42,884 nucleotides of DNA from Oscillospiraceae bacterium (GTDB taxonomy: Bacteria > Bacillota > Clostridia > Saccharofermentanales > Saccharofermentanaceae): positions 1 through 42,884 of the forward strand of contig CACYMP010000021.1 in assembly GCA_902775565.1 (NCBI GenBank), written 5' to 3'. Below the pieces are notes generated by a model. The model did not search any database and was not told the origin of the DNA. It saw only the letters and a program-made list of their open reading frames with translations. Position numbers and translations under genes: made by a program. Positions 38,641-42,884 of the stretch are shown here, piece by piece; position 1 is the first letter of the stretch; each line of letters starts with the position of its first letter.

Positions 38641-39753
38641 ATGGCCAATAAGATCACGGAATTTTTATTTAAAGACGTAACAAACGCGAACGAATCCAAC
38701 CGCGTTTCATTTATTGTCAGGATAAACTCCCTGATGATGTGCGTCTATTTCCTGATCTGGATCACAGTCTTCGGTATTACCGAAAGATACATCAATGCCG
38801 GTATCTGTTTCGGACTGATGTGCGTGTACGCCATTTCCGTTTATCTGACGTACCGCGACAAGAACAGTGCGGCATTGCTCATTTACTGCGCCATCACTAC
38901 GGTGTGGATGTTCAGGTTCGTTGTACAGTGGGGCTGGGAATGCGGTATCCAGCATTACGTCTTTATCCTTCTGGTACTCGTTTTCGTTGCCTCGTACAAG
39001 TCTTTCAGGGAGAAGATGCTCTCGAGCCTCATCGTGTTTTCGATAAGAATGTTCCTTTACACATGGCATATTACCTATCCTCCGGTGGAAGAGTTGTCCA
39101 GGCCCATATCCGTTACCTTTCAGATAATCAATATCGTCTCGATATTCTTCTCGCTCATTGTCATCCTCAGTATCTTCACACGCGACAAGCTGGCTACCGA
39201 GGCCAAGCTCGCCAGATATAACAGCCAGCTTAAGGCAGTTGCGGAACATGATCATCTGACCGGGCTTCTCAACAGACGCAGCGGCATGGCTGAGACTGTC
39301 GATAAGATAATGAACGGCAGCTTCAATTACGGAATGAGCATAGCGATGGCCGATATCGATCACTTCAAGAAGATCAACGATACTTATGGTCATGACGCCG
39401 GAGACGAGGTGCTGAAGAAGCTCGCGGGATGCTTTACAGAGTTCATGAAGCCTTATGGCATAGCGGTCAGATGGGGCGGAGAGGAGTTCCTGTTTGTATT
39501 CGACGACATGAACCTTGACGATGCCTTCGTCGCTCTTGACGGATTAAGACTTAAGATAGCTACTCTTGAGATCCCCTGGAAAGACCAGAGGATTCCCGTG
39601 ACCATGACTTTCGGCGTTACGGACATCAATGTTATGAAATCTGCCTCGGATACCGATCTCGATATCGAGAACCGTATCATGGACGCAATCACTGATGCCG
39701 ACAAGAAGCTCTATATGGGCAAAGAGAGCGGCCGCAACAAAGTCGTTATCTGA
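38641..39753 (+). CDS. Membrane GGDEF diguanylate cyclase
   Basis: Six hydrophobic segments (about 22-185) form an N-terminal membrane sensor of no named family. After a short helix, the GGDEF domain (about 200-370) has DHLTGLLNRRSG, MADIDHFKKINDTYGHDAGD (metal and substrate site), the active site RWGGEEF and the C-terminal DADKKLYMGKESGRN. It should make c-di-GMP from two GTP. The product-inhibition site R-x-x-D, five residues before GGEEF, is replaced: KPYG occurs at that place. There is no EAL domain. The ATG has no ribosome binding site. Confidence 0.9.
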   Translation: MANKITEFLFKDVTNANESNRVSFIVRINSLMMCVYFLIWITVFGITERYINAGICFGLMCVYAISVYLTYRDKNSAALLIYCAITTVWMFRFVVQWGWECGIQHYVFILLVLVFVASYKSFREKMLSSLIVFSIRMFLYTWHITYPPVEELSRPISVTFQIINIVSIFFSLIVILSIFTRDKLATEAKLARYNSQLKAVAEHDHLTGLLNRRSGMAETVDKIMNGSFNYGMSIAMADIDHFKKINDTYGHDAGDEVLKKLAGCFTEFMKPYGIAVRWGGEEFLFVFDDMNLDDAFVALDGLRLKIATLEIPWKDQRIPVTMTFGVTDINVMKSASDTDLDIENRIMDAITDADKKLYMGKESGRNKVVI

Positions 39754-39785
39754 AAGACTTTTTCCTACAAAATCCAAAACCTCTG

Positions 39786-39794
39786 TGCTATAAT
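39786..39794 (+). promoter_or_regulatory. mgtE: Extended -10 of the mgtE transcript
   Basis: TGCTATAAT (39786-39794) precedes a leader of about 100 nt that contains the upstream ORF. It repeats the -10 string of the galM promoter. Confidence 0.5.
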
Positions 39795-39827
39795 CTTTTG
39801 GAAATCCATAGCAAGGGAGGTGATTTT

Positions 39828-39923
39828 ATGACACGAAGCGATTCTGACAATCCCCGATCGCGATTATGCATCATAAATTCACCAATTAGGGAGATATGCT
39901 ATGGAAGAGATGGCATCTGTTAA
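39828..39923 (+). CDS. 31-codon upstream ORF overlapping the start of mgtE
   Basis: ATG 39828 lies 4 nt after a strong GGGAGGTGAT ribosome binding site (39815-39824). The peptide begins MTRSDSDNPRSR and ends at TAA 39921-39923, 20 nt inside mgtE in another frame. The mgtE ribosome binding site (GGGAGAT, about 39889-39895) lies within this ORF, so translation of the peptide must affect access to it. The early Asp/Asn/Pro run recalls magnesium-responsive leader peptides such as MgtL only in general terms. Confidence 0.5.
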   Translation: MTRSDSDNPRSRLCIINSPIREICYGRDGIC

Positions 39924-41265
39924 GGAAGAGATCTTAGCTCTTCTTGAAGAGAAGCGATATAAAGAACTCCGATTAAAATTATCCGACATGATGGAAGTCG
40001 ATATAGCTTCCATTATGGACTCTATGGAGAATGAGGATTCACTGAAGATATTCAGGATCCTCCCTAAATCTATGGCTGCGGACGTTTTCGCCGAGCTTGA
40101 AGTCGATGATCAGAAATACATCATCATGTCACTGTCCACGAACGAGGCTTCGAACGTCATCGATAACCTCATGGCGGACGATGCTGCGGACTTCCTCGAG
40201 GAAATGCCGGCAAACGTCGTAAAGAGGATCCTGGCCAACGCCAGCCCCGAGCAGCGCAAGGACGTAAACCACCTTCTGCAGTATCCGGACGATTCCGCAG
40301 GATCTATCATGACGGTCGAGTATGTCGACCTCAAAAGGGACATGACCGTAGCCGATGCGATCCTGCGTATCAGGGAGATCGGCCTTGATGCCGAGACGAC
40401 CAATATCTGCTATGTTCTTGACAAAAGAAGGCTCCTTGTCGGAACTGTTGCACTCAGATACTTGCTCATCAAGCAGCCTGATGAGGTCATCGGCGACATA
40501 ATGAACGACAGCGTCATCTCGATCAAGACGACGGACGACCAGGAAGAAGCGGCCCGTGTTTTCCAGAAATACGACTTTACGGCGATGCCTGTCGTTGACA
40601 ACGAAGACCGCCTTGTCGGCATCATCACGGTCGACGATGTCATGGACATCATGGAAGAGGAGGCCACGGAGGATATCGAGAAGATGGCCGCTATCATCCC
40701 TGACCAGACCGACAGGCCGTACCTCAAGATCGGAGTTTTGGAGACATTTAAGAACAGAATGCCCTGGCTCTTGTTCCTCATGGTATCCGCGGCGTTTACA
40801 GGCGCGATTATCACAAAATTTACGGATGCCCTGAAAGCCTATCTTATGTTGACGGCTTATATCCCGATGCTGATGGATACAGGCGGTAATGCAGGTTCAC
40901 AGGCAAGTGTCTCGGTCATCCGCGGACTTTCGCTTCGTGAGATCCAGTTCTCGGACTTCTTTAGAGTCCTTTGGAAAGAGGCCCGTGTTGCCGCTATCTG
41001 CGGAATAGTGCTGGCTTCGGCCAATTTCGTCAAGCTTATGCTCATAGACAGGCTCCCGATGAATATCGCGGGAATCATCTGCGTAACCCTCGTGCTCGTA
41101 GTTATCTTCGCGAAATCCATCGGCTGCACGCTGCCTATGGTGGCTTCAAAGATCAAGCTCGACCCGGCGGTCATGGCGTCTCCTCTGATCACCACCATCG
41201 TTGACGCGGTGTCGCTCCTGATCTATTTCGGCCTCGTAACGCACCTGCTTTCTATCTCGGTCTGA
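39901..41265 (+). CDS. mgtE: MgtE magnesium transporter
   Basis: The order is an N domain (about 1-130, helical superhelix, LMADDAADFLEEMP), two CBS domains (about 135-260, MTVADAILRIREIG and YDFTAMPVVDNEDRLVGIITVDDVMDI), a connecting helix, and five transmembrane helices (about 285-454). The pore signatures PMLMDTGGNAGSQASVSVIRGL and LDPAVMASPLITTIVDAVSLLIYFG are complete. MgtE channels import Mg2+ and close when the cytoplasmic domains bind it. The length is usual for the family. GGGAGAT lies 5 nt before the ATG. An upstream ORF and the promoter are described separately. Confidence 0.96.
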   Translation: MEEMASVKEEILALLEEKRYKELRLKLSDMMEVDIASIMDSMENEDSLKIFRILPKSMAADVFAELEVDDQKYIIMSLSTNEASNVIDNLMADDAADFLEEMPANVVKRILANASPEQRKDVNHLLQYPDDSAGSIMTVEYVDLKRDMTVADAILRIREIGLDAETTNICYVLDKRRLLVGTVALRYLLIKQPDEVIGDIMNDSVISIKTTDDQEEAARVFQKYDFTAMPVVDNEDRLVGIITVDDVMDIMEEEATEDIEKMAAIIPDQTDRPYLKIGVLETFKNRMPWLLFLMVSAAFTGAIITKFTDALKAYLMLTAYIPMLMDTGGNAGSQASVSVIRGLSLREIQFSDFFRVLWKEARVAAICGIVLASANFVKLMLIDRLPMNIAGIICVTLVLVVIFAKSIGCTLPMVASKIKLDPAVMASPLITTIVDAVSLLIYFGLVTHLLSISV

Positions 41266-41286
41266 CGAAAATAAAAATTATATATA

Positions 41287-41324
41287 GGGGCTTTGAACGA
41301 TTTTGTGTTGAAAAGCCCCTTTTG
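41287..41324 (+). terminator. mgtE: Terminator of mgtE
   Basis: GGGGCTTT (41287-41294) pairs with AAAGCCCC (41312-41319), followed by TTTT. Its descending arm overlaps the -35 of the next promoter. Confidence 0.85.
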
Positions 41325-41336
41325 CTTTTATATAAT
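41308..41336 (+). promoter_or_regulatory. Promoter of the scaffold / GGGtGRT operon
   Basis: TTGAAA (41308-41313), a 17-bp spacer and TATAAT (41331-41336). The leader is about 55 nt with an AAAGGAG ribosome binding site. The codon use of the two genes it drives is very uniform, fitting high expression. Confidence 0.65.
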
Positions 41337-41397
41337 TACAATTCGGAAATCTATTAAATTCCACCTACAAATTCCTTGAAAGGAAAGGAGAAATAAC

Positions 41398-42090
41398 ATG
41401 ATTTATTCAACAGAGATCAAGAACATGTGCTCTGTTCATCAGGGTGTTCATCACGGTGCTGCACCGATCCCTGAGGAAGCAAAGTGGGTTAGCTCCAAGG
41501 AGATCAAGGACATCTCCGGCTATACACACGGTATCGGCTGGTGCGCTCCTCAGCAGGGTGCCTGCAAGCTGTCTCTCAACGTAAAGGACGGCATCATCCA
41601 GGAGGCTCTGGTAGAGACTATCGGCTGCTCCGGTATGACACACTCAGCTGCTATGGCTTCTGAGATCCTTCCCGGTCTTACGATCCTCGAAGCTCTCAAC
41701 ACAGACCTTGTTTGCGACGCTATCAATACAGCTATGAGAGAGCTCTTCCTCCAGATCGTTTACGGAAGAACACAGAGTGCTTTCTCAGAAGACGGTCTCC
41801 AGATCGGTGCCGGTCTTGAGGACCTCGGTAAGGGCGCACGTTCAATGGTTGGTACTACATACGGTACACTCGCAAAGGGTCCCCGTTACCTCGAGCTCAC
41901 AGACGGTTACATCACAGACCTCGCTATCGACGAGAATGATGAGATCATCGGCTACAAGTTCGTTAACTTCGGTAAGATGATGGACTTCATCAAGAAGGGC
42001 GACGATGCTGCTACAGCTCTTGAGAAGGCTTCCGGTAAGTATGGACGCGTTGATGATGCCGTTAAGTTCATCGATCCGCGCAAGCAGTAA
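41398..42090 (+). CDS. NifU-like iron-sulfur cluster assembly scaffold protein (GGGtGRT partner)
   Basis: The 230 residues resemble the clostridial protein annotated as an iron-sulfur scaffold that is always upstream of a GGGtGRT gene. The N-terminal SVHQGVHHGAAPIPEEAKWV and SGYTHGIGWCAPQQGACKLSLNV, followed by ETIGCSGMTHSAAMASEIL, carry conserved Cys residues spaced as in NifU/IscU-type folds (W-C-A, A-C-K, G-C-S-G). GCSGM is close to the U-type C-G-x-A-x-A-S-S pattern but not identical. The function of the pair is not established. GGAAAGGAG gives a strong start. Confidence 0.82.
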   Translation: MIYSTEIKNMCSVHQGVHHGAAPIPEEAKWVSSKEIKDISGYTHGIGWCAPQQGACKLSLNVKDGIIQEALVETIGCSGMTHSAAMASEILPGLTILEALNTDLVCDAINTAMRELFLQIVYGRTQSAFSEDGLQIGAGLEDLGKGARSMVGTTYGTLAKGPRYLELTDGYITDLAIDENDEIIGYKFVNFGKMMDFIKKGDDAATALEKASGKYGRVDDAVKFIDPRKQ

Positions 42091-42107
42091 TATAGGAGGA
42101 ACTTAAA

Positions 42108-42884
42108 ATGGCAGATTTATTTGAATCATACGAGAGAAGACTCCCCCAGATCAACGCTAAGCTTGCTGAATATGGAATCGCTTCCATCGAAGAAGCTGAG
42201 AAGATCACAAAAGATGCAGGTCTTGATGTATATCACCTTATTGAAGGCATCCAGCCCATCTGCTTCGAGAACGCTAAGTGGGCTTACACAGTAGGCGCTG
42301 CTATCGCTATCAAGAAGAACTGCCGCAGAGCTGCTGACGCTGCTGCTGCAATCGGTGAAGGCCTCCAGGCTTTCTGCATTCCCGGTTCCGTTGCTGACAG
42401 ACGTAAGGTAGGTCTTGGCCACGGTAACCTTGGTAAGATGCTCCTTGAAGAGGACACAGAGTGCTTCGCATTCCTCGCAGGTCACGAGTCATTCGCAGCT
42501 GCTGAGGGCGCTATCGGTATCGCTGAGAAGGCTAACCGTGTTCGTCAGAAGCCTCTCAGAGTCATCCTTGACGGTCTCGGAAAGGACGCTGCTAAGATCA
42601 TCTCCAGAATCAACGGCTTCACATATGTTGAGACAGAGTACGACTACAAGACAGGCGAGCTCAAGGAACTCTCCAGAACATGCTACTCAAAGAACGCTGA
42701 TTCTCCGAGAGCAAAGGTCAACTGCTATGGTGCAGACGACGTTCAGGAAGGTGTTGCTATCCTCTGGAAGGAGAACGTTGACGTTTCCATCACAGGTAAC
42801 TCCACCAACCCGACAAGATTCCAGCACCCTGTTGCAGGTACATACAAGAAGGAGCGCCTCGAGGCAGGCAAGAAGTACTTCTCC
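42108..42884 (+). CDS. GGGtGRT family protein (partial, runs off the window)
   Basis: Starting at ATG 42108, 8 nt after AGGAGGA and 17 bp past the scaffold stop, 259 codons are visible before the edge. The segments YERRLPQINAKLAEYGI, HLIEGIQPICFENAKWAYTVGAAIAIKK, VGLGHGNLGKMLLEEDTECFAFLAGHESFAAAEGAIGIAEKANRVRQKPLRVILDGLGKDAAKIISRINGFTYV match the GGGtGRT family, named for a motif expected just after the last visible residues (KKYFS). The family has no settled function. Absence of the motif here is due to the cut. Confidence 0.88.
   Translation, partial: MADLFESYERRLPQINAKLAEYGIASIEEAEKITKDAGLDVYHLIEGIQPICFENAKWAYTVGAAIAIKKNCRRAADAAAAIGEGLQAFCIPGSVADRRKVGLGHGNLGKMLLEEDTECFAFLAGHESFAAAEGAIGIAEKANRVRQKPLRVILDGLGKDAAKIISRINGFTYVETEYDYKTGELKELSRTCYSKNADSPRAKVNCYGADDVQEGVAILWKENVDVSITGNSTNPTRFQHPVAGTYKKERLEAGKKYFS

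Noticed and set aside
39754..39900. M-box (ykoK) magnesium riboswitch before mgtE
   Set aside because: The leader is only about 100 nt and I could not find the conserved M-box helices or a leader terminator. The upstream ORF explains the region better.
41372..41385. TTCCTT-GA-AAGGAA as an SD-masking hairpin before the scaffold gene
   Set aside because: The loop is only 2 nt and the real AAAGGAG site lies mostly outside the stem, so it would not block initiation well.

Overview
The window looks like a chromosomal segment of a Gram-positive anaerobe of class Clostridia. This is inferred from gene content and from strong AGGAGG-type ribosome binding sites, not from any marker search. Supporting genes are a BlaI/BlaR1 pair with its lipoprotein partner, meso-diaminopimelate dehydrogenase, a SpoIIE/RsbW-type phosphatase-kinase with a STAS protein, the scaffold/GGGtGRT pair, a LUD-domain protein and many secreted lipoproteins. 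Codon usage and gene density look even. I see no phage, transposase, integrase, CRISPR array or rRNA. The only RNA gene I can support is tRNA-Ala(GGC) on the minus strand at 23782-23856.

Layout. 1-2400: end of a membrane protein, a two-domain lipoprotein, and a 3' remnant of a tRNA-dihydrouridine synthase gene next to about 250 bp of unexplained DNA. 2409-4710 (minus): partner-switching pair. 4909-8766: flavodoxin-fold reductase, unknown protein, CstA-type carrier with a VanX-type dipeptidase, TetR regulator. 8783-10211 (minus): tandem HAD-fold paralogues, one fused to a ParB/Srx-like domain. 10497-15519: four-gene operon of double cyclic-nucleotide-binding protein, PAS-cyclase, lipoprotein and membrane glycerophosphodiesterase, behind a good TTGACA-17-TAAAAT promoter. 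15525-19266: degenerate GHKL protein, LUD protein, small membrane protein whose ribosome binding site is buried in a long hairpin, DUF4163/RsiV-like exported protein, lipoprotein, and a 45-residue prepilin-like peptide. 19397-23681: two-component system and a membrane S41 protease. 23782-27411: tRNA-Ala, galactose mutarotase, acyltransferase, branched-chain aminotransferase. 27529-30847: lipoprotein, unknown protein, BlaI-BlaR1-lipoprotein operon with a tandem ACTA/TAGT dyad. 30828-35616: acyltransferase, PHP phosphoesterase, SGNH hydrolase, DAP dehydrogenase, ATP-grasp protein. 35626-38574: tubby/LURP-like protein, 57-residue small protein, and a SEL1 / J-domain-like / HIRAN operon. 38641-42884: membrane diguanylate cyclase, MgtE behind a 31-codon upstream ORF, and the scaffold/GGGtGRT pair running off the end.

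How they work together. Signalling and envelope functions dominate: cyclic-nucleotide synthesis and sensing, c-di-GMP synthesis, one two-component system, one phosphoserine partner switch, a BlaR1 protease sensor, and several exported lipoproteins. Cell-wall metabolism recurs (D-Ala-D-Ala dipeptidase, DAP dehydrogenase, acyltransferases, SGNH hydrolase). The best candidates for undescribed biology are the ParB/Srx-HAD pair, the cyclase/double-CNB/GDPD operon, the SEL1/J-domain/HIRAN operon, the SD-sequestering leader at 16949-17007, the ORF upstream of mgtE, and three genes whose -10 box lies 6-7 bp before the ATG, suggesting leaderless mRNAs.
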